The notes: generated from the sequence alone by a model not told the origin. DNA of 61,065 nucleotides from an uncultured Veillonellaceae bacterium (GCA_900556745.1 USPU01000001.1:1-61065); one strand, 5' to 3'; positions 41,658 through 51,974 are shown, counted from the stretch's first letter. A program made the numbers and translations.

Positions 41658-43781
41658 CTATTGTCCAAGGCCCCCGTACGCTCCGGAACGAACGCCCTCA
41701 AGCCATTGCGGCACCTGATCCGCGCCAACGTCTATAAATTCACCGTCCGGCGCAAACATGCGAATAAATATTTCGCCCCGTTCGTTGCTTACTTCTTGCG
41801 CGTTAGAATACCCGTATGTACCCAACTCCGCACGCGTGATCTGCGTTTGCGGGTGATGCGCAAAGGATATATTGTCCGTCATTAACCGCGCGGCCGTTTG
41901 TTCCAGCCAAGCCGGCGGCGGCATTTGTCCTTGATGTTCTTGCTGGTACTTTACCGCCTCATTATTAAGGGCAACCGATGCGCCCGCCCACATTGTGTCA
42001 AAGTCGCCGCGTTTATTGCCTACTAGTTTTTTTACTGCCGACTTAATTGCGCCGTCGTTTGTGTACCGATATTTGCCCGTGCCCTCATTGGCCGCCGTTA
42101 ATTCATTGCTTAATTGCTTATATTGCGCAAACGTCGGTTTTAAGCCGTGGCGTTCAAAAAAGCCGGTCAGATCTTCTTGATCTTGAATTTGACGCGTCGC
42201 AATCAACTGTTTTATACCGTCCATTTGCGAATCGTGTATCTTTGCGCCCTCCGCTTTAAGCGCCCGAATAGCGGGCCGATAGGCGCGCTTTAAGTCCTCA
42301 TTGCCCGCCGTTTGTTCCTGCAAGAATTGCAATTGTTCTTCCGGCGTCATTGTTTCAAGTGCATCTTCAATACTGTCTTTTTGACGCTGCAAGTCTTGCC
42401 GATACGCGCGTTCTTGTTCCGCCGCTTGCGCTTGAAACGCCCGCCATTCTCGTTCTTCCTGTTCAAACAGTTGGCCTTCCGTTAATTGCCCGCCGCCCAT
42501 ACGCGCCTGTACCTGATCCATGTATTCTTGAATTGACGGATACACTGTTCCGTCGTCGGATATTTGCGGCCGATTAAGCGCCTCTTGCGACCAGCCTGTA
42601 ACCGGTGAGCCGACATACCAGCATGCGGCCATTTGCCCCGTGTCGCCGCCGGTTAAGTCGTAATACTCTTCCGCCATTGCCCGCGCGACTTTTTCTTGAT
42701 TTTCCGGCGTTCTCGGCGCGTTTGCATCAAGCCCTGCTTTTGGCGCGTACGTCTGCCATGTACCGTCGATAATCTGATATTTGCCGCGGGCAACTCTGCC
42801 GGACGCGGCGTTTGAGTTGTTTTCCACGTTATAGTCGCCGTGGCTTTCCTGCCCACAAGTCGCCGCCAAAAAGCGTTCAACAATTTCTGCGCGACTGCCT
42901 CCGCGTCCTTTGTTCTTTTCACGGAACACCGCGGAAAACGCTTCCCGCGTGACCTCCCAAATTCTTTTGCCCTGTCCTGAAAAATATGTTGCATAATCGG
43001 CGGCGTTTTCTTTTGCTTGCAATACGCCTTTCTTTTCTTTTGCGGCGCTTTCCAGCTTCTCTAATACGTCACCGGACACCAAGCCCGTTTCGCGCGCGTG
43101 TTCAATCGCCGTCAGTGCCTTCGTATAATTGCCCGCATTAATTAATGTTCCGACCATTCTGTTCGTTACGTCTGTATAACGTTTGCGCTGTTCCGCTTGA
43201 TAGCCGGCCTCATCTAAATAACTCGACTGTAACGCCAAGCCTTGATCGACGCCGTCATAGGCCGCTTTTATATTGCCCGTATTAATAGCGGCCGCAAGCG
43301 TCGCTTCCATTTTGTTCGTTGCCGTGTCCGCGATCCATTGTTTGCGGCCCTTTTCTTCCCACCCCAAAATGTCCGCTTCGTTTGCTGTAAGTGATTTTTC
43401 CACCTGCCGTTGGAACAACTCCTGCCCGCGCCGCGTTTTTATGCCCGATTCGCTCAATACTTGCGCGCGAATATCTTTTTCCGCCGTCAAATAATCTTCC
43501 CGCGTGCGCGTCGCGTTTTCCCCTTGCCGGTACGCCATTCCGCCGTCACCGTATAACACCTCGTTCGTTCGGCGTATGTACTCACTTTGCGCATTGGCGA
43601 CGCGCAAGGCATCATCATCTTCCTGTCGTTTGATCTGCGCCTCAAGGGCAATTCCCGCGACTTTGCCTAATTGTCCCCACGTTGTGTCATTGCCTCCGCG
43701 CGTTTCAAGGTTACCGGCAACGCCTGTTCTTGCTTGTTGCACGTTTCCGCGCACAGAAGGCGTATAAGATTCCAGCTTCAT
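41658..43781 (-). CDS. Internal virion protein with lytic transglycosylase domain
   Basis: A 707-residue protein. The SLT-like domain lies at about residues 300-400 (FLAATCGQESHGDYN with catalytic Glu312, GKYQIIDGTWQTY, MAACWYVG). The flanks are helical and charged, resembling internal core proteins that form the T7-type ejection channel. It would open the peptidoglycan during entry. Located between the giant protein and a small core protein gene. Confidence 0.85.
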   Translation of the reverse strand: MKLESYTPSVRGNVQQARTGVAGNLETRGGNDTTWGQLGKVAGIALEAQIKRQEDDDALRVANAQSEYIRRTNEVLYGDGGMAYRQGENATRTREDYLTAEKDIRAQVLSESGIKTRRGQELFQRQVEKSLTANEADILGWEEKGRKQWIADTATNKMEATLAAAINTGNIKAAYDGVDQGLALQSSYLDEAGYQAEQRKRYTDVTNRMVGTLINAGNYTKALTAIEHARETGLVSGDVLEKLESAAKEKKGVLQAKENAADYATYFSGQGKRIWEVTREAFSAVFREKNKGRGGSRAEIVERFLAATCGQESHGDYNVENNSNAASGRVARGKYQIIDGTWQTYAPKAGLDANAPRTPENQEKVARAMAEEYYDLTGGDTGQMAACWYVGSPVTGWSQEALNRPQISDDGTVYPSIQEYMDQVQARMGGGQLTEGQLFEQEEREWRAFQAQAAEQERAYRQDLQRQKDSIEDALETMTPEEQLQFLQEQTAGNEDLKRAYRPAIRALKAEGAKIHDSQMDGIKQLIATRQIQDQEDLTGFFERHGLKPTFAQYKQLSNELTAANEGTGKYRYTNDGAIKSAVKKLVGNKRGDFDTMWAGASVALNNEAVKYQQEHQGQMPPPAWLEQTAARLMTDNISFAHHPQTQITRAELGTYGYSNAQEVSNERGEIFIRMFAPDGEFIDVGADQVPQWLEGVRSGAYGGLGQ

Positions 43782-43784
43782 AAC

Positions 43785-44426
43785 TTACCTCCATTTACCC
43801 GCAAGCCACGGCGTGTGGTTATCTTTTAATCTGAATTTACCGCCTTGTTTGTATATCGTGTAATTATTATTTGTCATAATGTCGCCAAGCCGCACAGTCG
43901 GATCAGGCGCCGCATTGCTATAATTGGCCGCCCCGACGTTTGACCGCAAGTCGTAATATTGTTGCGCACCGCCCAAGATCGTGCCAAGCATTGCCCGGCG
44001 TCCTGCAAGTTTTGCATTATACGCGCCCGCCCTTGCTTGTTTGGCTTCCTGCCCGTAATTCCAGCCTTGGACAAATTCGTTATATACGTCATTTCGCTGA
44101 TTCCGCAAGTTGGCCGCCTTGTCGTCTAAATATCCACCATACGACGCGCCCAAGACGTCCATTAGCGACCCGCCCATTTGCAAGCCGGCCGCGCCTCCCT
44201 CCGCCGCGTTTTGCCCGGCAATTAGGCGCATACGATCCCGCATGCGGCCTTCTTCCCGTCCGTATTCTTCCGCAATCTGTTCTTGTCGGCGTTCACTCAT
44301 TTTTTGATTCGTTAGCGCCGCCTGTTCTTGCGCCCGATACATATTAATATTGGCCTTTGTTTGCGCCCGCTGCCCCATAAGTTGCATACCCACTTGCGCA
44401 GCCAACAACGCCACCGGATGACACAT
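43785..44426 (-). CDS. Internal core protein, T7 gp14-like
   Basis: A 213-residue protein with an Ala/Gln-rich helical N-half (MQLMGQRAQTKANINMYRAQEQAAL) and a Gly-rich centre (GAAGLQMGGSLMDVLGASYGGY). Size, composition and position fit T7 gp14-type proteins, which form the outer-membrane pore during DNA ejection. Sequence likeness is weak, so the call leans on position. Confidence 0.65.
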   Translation of the reverse strand: MCHPVALLAAQVGMQLMGQRAQTKANINMYRAQEQAALTNQKMSERRQEQIAEEYGREEGRMRDRMRLIAGQNAAEGGAAGLQMGGSLMDVLGASYGGYLDDKAANLRNQRNDVYNEFVQGWNYGQEAKQARAGAYNAKLAGRRAMLGTILGGAQQYYDLRSNVGAANYSNAAPDPTVRLGDIMTNNNYTIYKQGGKFRLKDNHTPWLAGKWR

Positions 44427-44427
44427 T

Positions 44428-44895
44428 TTATTTCCCCCTTATCTCGAATTTTACAAACTGCACGCCACCAATTTCGACCGTGTCGCCAAACGTCGCGCCA
44501 AGCCACGCAAGCCACCGCAACGACGGCGCATTGTTGACACTAACGTAATTCCAAAGCACCGCGCCTTCATTAAGCCATTTATTAATTACGCGCTTGCTTT
44601 CTCTTAAAAAGAATTTTGCGTGTTTTTCTGATCCGATGCGCCCCAAGCACCAAATGCCGACGCCCTCCGCGCCGATCACCGGACCGCGCCCGTATACCCA
44701 AAGCGCCTCGCCCTGTTCGTCCAGTACGACAAAAGATTCACTTTGCGCGTTATAGGCCGACTGTAACACGGCCTCCACCGGCGACAAGCCAAACGCCTCA
44801 CATTCTTCCACATCATGCGGCCGCATATTCGCACCCAAACGATGCAACACAGACACGTCAACACTTCGCGCGTCAACCGTTGTAACCTTGGACAT
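44428..44895 (-). CDS. Gp13-type GNAT-like internal protein
   Basis: A 155-residue protein with a GNAT-like fold pattern (ESFVVLDEQGEALWVYG, SKRVINKWL, NYVSVNNAPSLRWLAWLG). T7 gp13-family proteins share this design and help virion assembly. Enzyme activity is doubtful. It overlaps the tail tube gene end by 23 bp. Confidence 0.7.
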   Translation of the reverse strand: MSKVTTVDARSVDVSVLHRLGANMRPHDVEECEAFGLSPVEAVLQSAYNAQSESFVVLDEQGEALWVYGRGPVIGAEGVGIWCLGRIGSEKHAKFFLRESKRVINKWLNEGAVLWNYVSVNNAPSLRWLAWLGATFGDTVEIGGVQFVKFEIRGK

Positions 44896-47122
44896 GACCG
44901 CCACCCACAGAGATCGAACGAATAATCGCCAACACGTTCAACGGAAACGGTTCATCGGACGAAACGCAGACACGCCCGCGCGTGTTAAAGCCGACGTCAA
45001 TATTCGGCATAACCGCCAAAATATCCCCCGTAAAGTTTTCCGCCGACGGATACGGTAATGCGTCCATGTGCTTAAAATTGTGGCCGATTTTACCGCCTTT
45101 TGAGTTGGTTACGCGCAATGTCACCTCATTCACGCGCACCGTTCGCGCCTGTACAGTCCCGTTATTCAATTGCAATTCGACGCCCGGCTGCTCGATCTTC
45201 GTTTCATAGGAAAGGCCCGCGGCGCCCGTGTCTGTTTCTGATTCTGTTTGAATCCTTGTTTCGTTTCCGTCCGGTAGCCGCTTATTGTTGACTACCGCCG
45301 CAATGGTCTTGCCTTGCAGATGCGGCACTTGAATTGTGCCGTTTTTCGCCTGTACGTAACTGTCCATGTAGACATTGCAGCCTGAACGAAAGCGCTCAAT
45401 ACAACGTTTACCGTTGCGCTCGACAATGACGTAAACCGATTCTTCGCCGTTTTCCTGCACCGTCTCGACCCACAAGAATTTCCCGTCTGTCGTCCAATGC
45501 GACCAACCGTAAACGTCTTGTTCGCGTATTAGCGTCAAGCATAATAAAATACCGTCATCGCGCACCATGTATAAAACGGAGTCCGGCTCTTGCGCATAAG
45601 CCGCCGTCACAATGGAGTGACCTTGCACCAAGTGTTTCGCCAATAGCGTCAAATCGATCCCGTTATAGTTATCCGATTCATAGGAATAACCCATATCACG
45701 CACCGTCGCGCCGCGTGCCTGTACGTATACAAGCCTGTTGCCGATATATACCGGCTCGCACTCTGCCGACCCGCGCATGGTCTGCGTCTTGACTTGCGCC
45801 GTTTTCGGCGTAACCGGCTTATCCCCCGGCACGATCCATTCGTTCCCGTCCGTTAATACGATTAAATCCTGCGCCGGCACAAGATGCAAAATGTTATACA
45901 TTTCGCGCGAAATTAAAGACAACGCCACGGCGGAATCGTCAGTTACTTGTCCGCCCGCTTTTTCTACGCTCAAATTGGCGTAATCGCCCGTCCGGCTTAA
46001 CCACATTTTGTGTGGATAGGCCTTTGTTCCCGCCAATACCAGCCTGTCCTGATAAAAACAACAAGTGCGCGGATAACCGCGCGCCTTGTCCCACGGACTG
46101 ATGCTGAATAATTTTGTAGTAGTAGTAGCGCCAAAGGGCTTGATGACAGATACGTTCAAAGTAGATGCGGAGCATGAATTAATAACGGCTTCGCCATCAT
46201 GCACATAGGGAAGGCGCGTAAGCGTAACCGTCAAGCTTTCGCCACTCGCCTGGACGGATATGCGCAAATACATTTCCTCCTCAACCGTTCCAGATTCCGT
46301 CGCGTTAAAGTTTTTATCAGAAGAATAGCGGCGAAATTCCCGCCACACGTTATTAGATGAATATCTGTATTCCAAAATCACATCGCCGGTCCAAATCCCC
46401 GCCGTCGTAACTTTCCATTGTTTGCCCACATAAACCGGAACGGAAGTAAGAACCTGCTGTGTATCTTTCTTTTCAAACTGCACCTTTACCGATTCCGCCG
46501 GCATATGATGAGCGATCTGTATGTGCGCGCCTTTAAGTTGTGAATGAACAAATCGGGAATACGCAGTTACGTCAACACTACTGCCAAATGTTGAACTAGG
46601 CGTCACGGTCGCCGAGCTGTAGTCATCTTCGTTTTCAAAGTACATGTGCGTAAATTCATACGGCATTAATTTCCAACCGCCCGTCCATGAATAGCCGCCG
46701 TCCCTAATTAGCGCATACACGGGCAAATCACCCGAACAAATAAACAAAGTATCCGCCGACTGTGCAAAGCGCAATTTTTTAAGCATCGCTTGCGTGAACG
46801 GCGCATCAATGATTTTGCCGCTATCTTTCCCATTGTGCCAAACGCGAATATATTTATCGCCAAACTCCAGCAGATCCCCATTGTCGGCATCGCGCGCGAA
46901 ACGCACCAAAATAGCGTCTTTGTCTGAATACAACGCCTCGCCCATAAACTCACTACCGGCCCGTCGACACACCGCACCATAGGGCCGAATAATCGCGTTT
47001 TTGGCGCGTAATAGTGCCGACTTGTATTTTTCCAAGTCTACACGGTTCGCCACATCATACGAAATTTCGCCCGTCGTGAACGCCGGCTGAATCGCGTACA
47101 TCGGGCCGACACCTTGTCCCAT
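44873..47122 (-). CDS. Tail tubular protein B (T7 gp12-like)
   Basis: A 749-residue nozzle protein. It starts MGQGVGPMYAIQPAFTTGEI; the N-terminal PAFTTGEIS and LLRAKNAIIRPYGAVCRRAGSEF are typical of this family. A TAATG overlap with the tail tubular A gene fixes the start, and an upstream in-frame extension is rejected. Confidence 0.85.
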   Translation of the reverse strand: MGQGVGPMYAIQPAFTTGEISYDVANRVDLEKYKSALLRAKNAIIRPYGAVCRRAGSEFMGEALYSDKDAILVRFARDADNGDLLEFGDKYIRVWHNGKDSGKIIDAPFTQAMLKKLRFAQSADTLFICSGDLPVYALIRDGGYSWTGGWKLMPYEFTHMYFENEDDYSSATVTPSSTFGSSVDVTAYSRFVHSQLKGAHIQIAHHMPAESVKVQFEKKDTQQVLTSVPVYVGKQWKVTTAGIWTGDVILEYRYSSNNVWREFRRYSSDKNFNATESGTVEEEMYLRISVQASGESLTVTLTRLPYVHDGEAVINSCSASTLNVSVIKPFGATTTTKLFSISPWDKARGYPRTCCFYQDRLVLAGTKAYPHKMWLSRTGDYANLSVEKAGGQVTDDSAVALSLISREMYNILHLVPAQDLIVLTDGNEWIVPGDKPVTPKTAQVKTQTMRGSAECEPVYIGNRLVYVQARGATVRDMGYSYESDNYNGIDLTLLAKHLVQGHSIVTAAYAQEPDSVLYMVRDDGILLCLTLIREQDVYGWSHWTTDGKFLWVETVQENGEESVYVIVERNGKRCIERFRSGCNVYMDSYVQAKNGTIQVPHLQGKTIAAVVNNKRLPDGNETRIQTESETDTGAAGLSYETKIEQPGVELQLNNGTVQARTVRVNEVTLRVTNSKGGKIGHNFKHMDALPYPSAENFTGDILAVMPNIDVGFNTRGRVCVSSDEPFPLNVLAIIRSISVGGGHVQGYNG

Positions 47123-47712
47123 TAACGCCACCTCGCATTGATATAACGATTGAGCGGCTGCGGATCGTTTTGCCGTTCCTTTGCCACTTGCGTCATTGCC
47201 ATGTCCAGCGCCGCCCGATATAAATTGAATTGCTGCTCGAACAGGCCTTGATTGCCGACAAGCCGCATGCATAAGTCCGCCGCAAGTTTACGCGTCATTG
47301 CCTCCAAAAATACCGCGTCCCACACGTCCGGATCGGTTACGTCATAAACATAGTCCGCCCACGCGTCGTCTATATCCGTCGCAATGACCTTTGTGCTATT
47401 GTCCAAATTAAACACCTCAAACTGCGGCCGCTCGTCCGGCGTCGGCGTTCCGTCTGTCAGTCGGTAGATATACAAACACAATTCCGGATACATATACACG
47501 TTTTTATGTCCCGGAAATTGTTTGTCCGGCATCTTCGCCAAACGTTCCACACGGCGGGCAAAGCCCCACGGATATTCGCGCAATAGCATGCGCCGCGTCG
47601 CGTCGTAATACAATTTACACGCCCGCGCCGTTTCCGTTTCTTCGTGTACGTCGCGAATTGTCCCGACGCCTAAATGAGATAGCGCTAAATTGCAAATATC
47701 GGTTATCGTCAT
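47122..47712 (-). CDS. Tail tubular protein A (T7 gp11-like)
   Basis: A 196-residue gatekeeper-type protein. The N-end TDICNLALSHLGVGTIRDV and RRMLLREYPWGFARR are typical of gp11-like adaptor proteins, which join portal and nozzle. Directly upstream of the tail tubular B gene. Confidence 0.88.
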   Translation of the reverse strand: MTITDICNLALSHLGVGTIRDVHEETETARACKLYYDATRRMLLREYPWGFARRVERLAKMPDKQFPGHKNVYMYPELCLYIYRLTDGTPTPDERPQFEVFNLDNSTKVIATDIDDAWADYVYDVTDPDVWDAVFLEAMTRKLAADLCMRLVGNQGLFEQQFNLYRAALDMAMTQVAKERQNDPQPLNRYINARWR

Positions 47713-47797
47713 TGCTTCTTCCTCCTTATATGCTTACTAAAAAAGACGCTAGAATAAGCGGCCTTTTGACTAAACATATAAAAAAACAAGAGGGAGC

Positions 47798-47956
47798 TTA
47801 CGCCCCCTCAAGTTCCTTGACGGCTTGACGGAGTTCTGCCAATGTCGCATCGTCCGCATACGGAATACCCGCGGCGTCTAAACGCGCGCGGCACTCATTA
47901 GCCGACATCGTGTCAATACTCCGCCGCCCCAACCGTCCAAAAATTAATGCTTCCAT
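47798..47956 (-). CDS. Small HeH/LEM-like protein, 52 aa
   Basis: Reads MEALIFGRLGRRSIDTM then SANECRARLDAAGIPY and DDATLAELRQAVKEL. The C-half has the helix-extended loop-helix pattern of small phage HeH/LEM or SAP-like proteins. It begins right after the cement protein gene and has a plausible reading frame and stop. Role in the virion unknown. Confidence 0.6.
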   Translation of the reverse strand: MEALIFGRLGRRSIDTMSANECRARLDAAGIPYADDATLAELRQAVKELEGA

Positions 47957-47957
47957 T

Positions 47958-48323
47958 TTACAGGTCAGTGTCCAAGACCAAAACGGCGTTCATTTTCGCC
48001 GCGCCCAAAGTGCTTGCCGCCGCCGCTACATGAACACGAACATAGCCAAGTACACCGACCGGCAATTTCGCCGCCAGCTTGCGTTCACCTTTTGCAAGCG
48101 TAAACGTGCCAAGCGTCTTTTTTCCCGCCATTGTTTCTTTTTCCGACGTTTCCACCGTGACGGTAGCATCATCAGAAAGCGGCGCCGATACCGTCACGGC
48201 CAACCACAACGGCTGGACGGCGTCGCCTTTACCCAAATAGACAACATCAGAATCAATGCCGCCCGTTCCTACTGACGCAACGTCTTTTTGCCAAAGAAAT
48301 GTATTTTCTGCATCGTAAATCAT
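47958..48323 (-). CDS. Bbp16-family capsid cement protein
   Basis: A 121-residue all-beta protein (MIYDAENTFLWQKDVA..., DAVQPLWLAVTVSAPL, GERKLAAKLPVGVLGYVRVHV). The size, beta pattern and place after the capsid gene match the Bordetella phage BPP-1 Bbp16 cement protein, which clamps capsid units. Confidence 0.8.
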   Translation of the reverse strand: MIYDAENTFLWQKDVASVGTGGIDSDVVYLGKGDAVQPLWLAVTVSAPLSDDATVTVETSEKETMAGKKTLGTFTLAKGERKLAAKLPVGVLGYVRVHVAAAASTLGAAKMNAVLVLDTDL

Positions 48324-48335
48324 TAAGACCCCTCC

Positions 48336-49340
48336 TTATTTAATGACCGCTTCATCACTACGCAACGCGTCCAGCTTGCGAACAGGAATACCCGCTAAAT
48401 ACAGGACCTGCTGACCGTCGGCAAGATCGCGGCGCGTTACATGTACGTTATTCTTATCAATCAAATAAATTTCTAAGAACGAATATACATCATCGTTGAC
48501 ATAGGCCACCGCGTTCACCGTGTCCAAGTTGCGCAAACGATTTTTCGCAAGAATAAATTTTTCAATCAAGGAGCGTTTGCCGTCACTGTCAAGGCTTAAC
48601 AAATTGCTTGTGTTAATGTTGCGAACCGCCGCAACGGCGCGTTGATCGCGTACCGCAAGGCCCGGCTTCCAAGTAAAGAGAGTGGACACCGCGCGGAACT
48701 TGCGGCCGTCCGGATCTACCGCATCATTTTCGCCCAAGTCGCGGACTTTTAAGCCGGCATACGTATTGCGCGGATAAATACCCGTCACGGTACGTTCGCC
48801 CCAGCCGACAATCCAAATCGACGTATTTGTTTTGCCCGTGCCGCCGGCTGATACAACCTGATAGCCCGGATCGCCTTTTTCGCCTTTCAGTACGTTATAA
48901 CGAACGCCTAAGCCGTTGAACTCGTCCGGGTTAGTCATTGAATCACCGTAAAGAATATTACGCGCCACCGCTTGCCCAAAGCCTTCAATATGCGCAACAT
49001 CTTCCGAACGACGGAACTGCGCCTTGTCCGGAGCAAGCGCCAACAATTCAATGTCCACTTCCGAGCGCGCCTCAAAAATGGAGCATGTATCGGCGACCTG
49101 TTTTGTTGTGGACTTCGACGGATCGACGCCACGATTGATGCGACGCAGCGACGGCATCGGGATCGACGTGCGCACCGTCGTTTGGTTACCCGTCGGCAAG
49201 TTACCCTCAAGCCACGGAATATCGTCAAGAATCGGATTCGATTCGTTCAGCGCTTCCAGCACCCAATCCATTTCCCCTTGCGGGCCCGTGCGTTTGCGCA
49301 AGTCCGAAAGCGTTAACGCTAAATTTCCTACTGTTGCCAT
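48336..49340 (-). CDS. Major capsid protein (BPP-1 Bbp17-like)
   Basis: A 334-residue capsid protein. N-part LALTLSDLRKRTGPQG, then NLPTGNQTTVRTSIPMPSLR (key NQTTVR) and the C-end RDLADGQQVLYLAGIPVRKLD. Start MATVGN follows GGGGGTT. Length fits Bbp17-like HK97-fold capsids of podoviruses. Confidence 0.85.
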   Translation of the reverse strand: MATVGNLALTLSDLRKRTGPQGEMDWVLEALNESNPILDDIPWLEGNLPTGNQTTVRTSIPMPSLRRINRGVDPSKSTTKQVADTCSIFEARSEVDIELLALAPDKAQFRRSEDVAHIEGFGQAVARNILYGDSMTNPDEFNGLGVRYNVLKGEKGDPGYQVVSAGGTGKTNTSIWIVGWGERTVTGIYPRNTYAGLKVRDLGENDAVDPDGRKFRAVSTLFTWKPGLAVRDQRAVAAVRNINTSNLLSLDSDGKRSLIEKFILAKNRLRNLDTVNAVAYVNDDVYSFLEIYLIDKNNVHVTRRDLADGQQVLYLAGIPVRKLDALRSDEAVIK

Positions 49341-49355
49341 GTTTTCAACCCCCAA

Positions 49356-49943
49356 TTAGTAAATATCAAAATTAGTGTTCTTATAAAATCCTGCGACGTC
49401 GCTTGTGTTTGCCGTGCCGCCACGATTCGCGCGGCCGTCGTCCTCCGCCACCATTTGCCCAATCTGTGCAAATAAGCGGATCGCCTCTACACGGTTACCA
49501 AAGCCCGTCGCGTCAAGCATTTCCCGCAATTGCGGAACGCTCTTTTCCATGTACGTAACACCGATAGCGGCTTGTGCCACCGTCGCATCGAATTGCCCGC
49601 CTAACTCCGTGCGCGCCTCGTCTGCCCAGCCCTCAATTTCTTGCGCCTGTGTCTGCTCGTATTGCGTTGCGACTTCTTGCGCCACTTCCTGAGCATAAGC
49701 AAGACCGTATTTTGTGACGGCATTCGCTTGTTCTTGCGACATTCCCGCCTCTTTCAATACGTCAGAATATTGTTGCGCGCGCTCTTCGTCCAACTCTACC
49801 CCGTCTACACAAAACTCCGCAAAGTCATAACTTTCCGGAACTGACGATTCCGCCACGTCGGGTTGTTGTTCCGTTTCCTGCGTGCTTTCAATATCTTCCG
49901 CGTTTGGCGCGTTCGTGTTATCGTTCGCCATTTCTTCCGGCAT
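49356..49943 (-). CDS. Capsid scaffold protein
   Basis: A 195-residue acidic, helical protein rich in Gln and Glu (EEMANDNTNAPNAEDIES, TQYEQTQAQEIEGWADEA). Placed between portal-linked genes and the capsid gene, as scaffold proteins usually are. No protease motif. Start follows AAGGAGG. Confidence 0.7.
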   Translation of the reverse strand: MPEEMANDNTNAPNAEDIESTQETEQQPDVAESSVPESYDFAEFCVDGVELDEERAQQYSDVLKEAGMSQEQANAVTKYGLAYAQEVAQEVATQYEQTQAQEIEGWADEARTELGGQFDATVAQAAIGVTYMEKSVPQLREMLDATGFGNRVEAIRLFAQIGQMVAEDDGRANRGGTANTSDVAGFYKNTNFDIY

Positions 49944-49944
49944 G

Positions 49945-50256
49945 TTAGTCCTCCTTTCTCAATTTCTGCAATTCTGCAATTTTTTCCACGTATTCCCGTT
50001 CTGCAAGTTGCAACGCGTCAACATGACCGTCACGGATAATTCGCCCGCGCAATTGCAACCCCATGTCACGCGCGCCCTCGTTAAAGTATGTCCACGAATT
50101 ACCCGTCATTGTCCGCTCGAATACGTGACAACTGTCAAATAATCGCATAATAAACCAGCGGCCGGACCGCGTTTGTAATACGTCTTGCAACGCGTCACGA
50201 TCCAGCCGATTCACCATTTCCGTTTCACGGCGTGCGCGTCGTTCTTCTTTTGTCAT
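49945..50256 (-). CDS. Bbp19-like phage protein
   Basis: A 103-residue helical protein (KEERRARRETEMVNRLDRD, SGRWFIMRLFDSCHVF, FNEGARDMGLQLRGRII) with the Bbp19 domain pattern of BPP-1-like phages. It overlaps the portal stop codon (TGATG). Function unknown. Confidence 0.75.
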   Translation of the reverse strand: MTKEERRARRETEMVNRLDRDALQDVLQTRSGRWFIMRLFDSCHVFERTMTGNSWTYFNEGARDMGLQLRGRIIRDGHVDALQLAEREYVEKIAELQKLRKED

Positions 50257-51971
50257 CACGGAGCGCCACCTCCGGCATTAGGCATTCCCAGCCATTCACG
50301 AATTGCCGGATTACCGTCGTTTGCTGCGTCGGTCAAGTTCTTCGCCGCTTGTGCCAACGGCGCCGCCTGTTGAATACTTGCCATTTGCGCCGCTTGCGCT
50401 TCTTCCTGTTGTTGCGCCTCCTGTTGTTGCGCGATAATCTGTTGCGCTTCTTCCGTTGATCGGAGCATTGCCGCCGGCGCGCCGATATTGTCATGGTAGA
50501 CGTCAAGCATCGCCATCGCGTCAATCTTTGTCAGTACTTCCGGGAACATTTGCGCGACCTGTCCGGCAAACGCCAATGTCTGTTCAATGTTGATCAATCC
50601 GGACATCTTTTGCGCTTGCGCTAACGGTGAAATATATTCGATGCGCACTTCTTCTTCGCCCAACTGTTCCGCCAACTCCGGCGGCAACGGCGGGAACACT
50701 CCGCCCCGATCCAATATCCCGTATACGCGTTCAAGCGTCGGATTCAAAAATTCATATTGCAGCCGCTCAACGACCGGCCCCAACTGTTGTAACTTCTCTT
50801 GCGTGCGCTCCATAATTTCTCGCGCCGTCATTTGCCCGCGTTCAATCTGATCCAGCATTAAAAAAAGATCCGCCGCATACGCGCGCCGCACCTTTTGCTC
50901 TGTCTGTTCAATTTTCGCTTGCACCGCTTGCACGTTTAATTGCACGTCAAACAACGGCCGCACACCGTCCGCCACGGCGTTCACCGTGACCCCGCCCGGG
51001 AACATGTTCACACTCGGCGACGTCGCCCCGCTCGTTTGCATCGGCGGCTTAATTCCCATTTCAATCGCCGTCAAAATGTCACGTTCCATGACTTGCAACA
51101 TCTTGCTATCGGCCAACGCGTACCAGCCGGCGCCCTTTGCGTACGGTTCTAGCCCGATGACCTGATACCGCGCGACCGGCACGGGCCATTCTTCCATACC
51201 GCCAAGCGCCAAATATTCATCAGTCGGCGACCCCTCAACCCAATATAAAGACCGATAGGGCATCGACTGCGGCCCAAGACGACCACCCCGCCGTTCCGCG
51301 TTAGGCTCGACAAGCCAACAAACGACAAACATGTTATCGCTTTTATTCTTTGCGGCATCACGCACCGACTGCGGCGCGTTATCTTCGCCAAACTGTTCAA
51401 TGATCTGCGTCGCCGTCATTCGCACCTTACGCGCGAACGTATTGACGCGTCCCGTCGCGTCCGTATCAAGCGCATAGCTTCCTATCGGATAATGCATGAA
51501 ATGAACACCGTCGGCGGCGCTAAAGATACCCAGCGGCGCTTGCCCAAACGGTAAATCGTGATAGCAACTATAAACGGCGTGATAGAAATTACTGCGCGCC
51601 AAGACGTTTTGCATAATCGCCTGTCGCTCGTCAAGGATTATCCCCGCTTCTTTCGGCGTGTCTTTGCCCGCAAGTGCCAACTTAAACCATTGACGCGAAG
51701 GCGGCGTTAGTCCGCTCATCACACCGCCGGCGAAAATTGCGGCGGCGTCACGCGCTGTTGAATTGTAAATTTCTTCCGATTCGCCCCGTGCCTTGTTTTC
51801 TTCAAAATCACCGTGAAACGGCAATTCATATTTGCGGATCTCTTTCCACCAGCGCTCATACGGTTCACGTTTACGGAATAACCGGTCAAACCGTTTTTGC
51901 GCTTTTTCTCTTGCCGGCCGTTTTTGCCCCTTGTATTTCGCAGTCGGACTTCTTGCCAGTATCGTTTCCAT
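50256..51971 (-). CDS. Portal (head-to-tail connector) protein
   Basis: A 571-residue T7 gp8-type connector. It has RFDRLFRKREPYERWWKEI, PPSRQWFKLALAG and the C-terminal glutamine-rich tail (QQQEAQQQEEAQAAQ). It forms the ring through which DNA passes and binds terminase and tail tubular A. Confidence 0.9.
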   Translation of the reverse strand: METILARSPTAKYKGQKRPAREKAQKRFDRLFRKREPYERWWKEIRKYELPFHGDFEENKARGESEEIYNSTARDAAAIFAGGVMSGLTPPSRQWFKLALAGKDTPKEAGIILDERQAIMQNVLARSNFYHAVYSCYHDLPFGQAPLGIFSAADGVHFMHYPIGSYALDTDATGRVNTFARKVRMTATQIIEQFGEDNAPQSVRDAAKNKSDNMFVVCWLVEPNAERRGGRLGPQSMPYRSLYWVEGSPTDEYLALGGMEEWPVPVARYQVIGLEPYAKGAGWYALADSKMLQVMERDILTAIEMGIKPPMQTSGATSPSVNMFPGGVTVNAVADGVRPLFDVQLNVQAVQAKIEQTEQKVRRAYAADLFLMLDQIERGQMTAREIMERTQEKLQQLGPVVERLQYEFLNPTLERVYGILDRGGVFPPLPPELAEQLGEEEVRIEYISPLAQAQKMSGLINIEQTLAFAGQVAQMFPEVLTKIDAMAMLDVYHDNIGAPAAMLRSTEEAQQIIAQQQEAQQQEEAQAAQMASIQQAAPLAQAAKNLTDAANDGNPAIREWLGMPNAGGGAP

Positions 51972-51974
51972 GAT

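Noticed and set aside
47123..47272. N-terminal extension of tail tubular protein B
   Set aside because: It lies out of frame inside the tail tubular A gene; the TAATG junction at 47122 gives the natural start.
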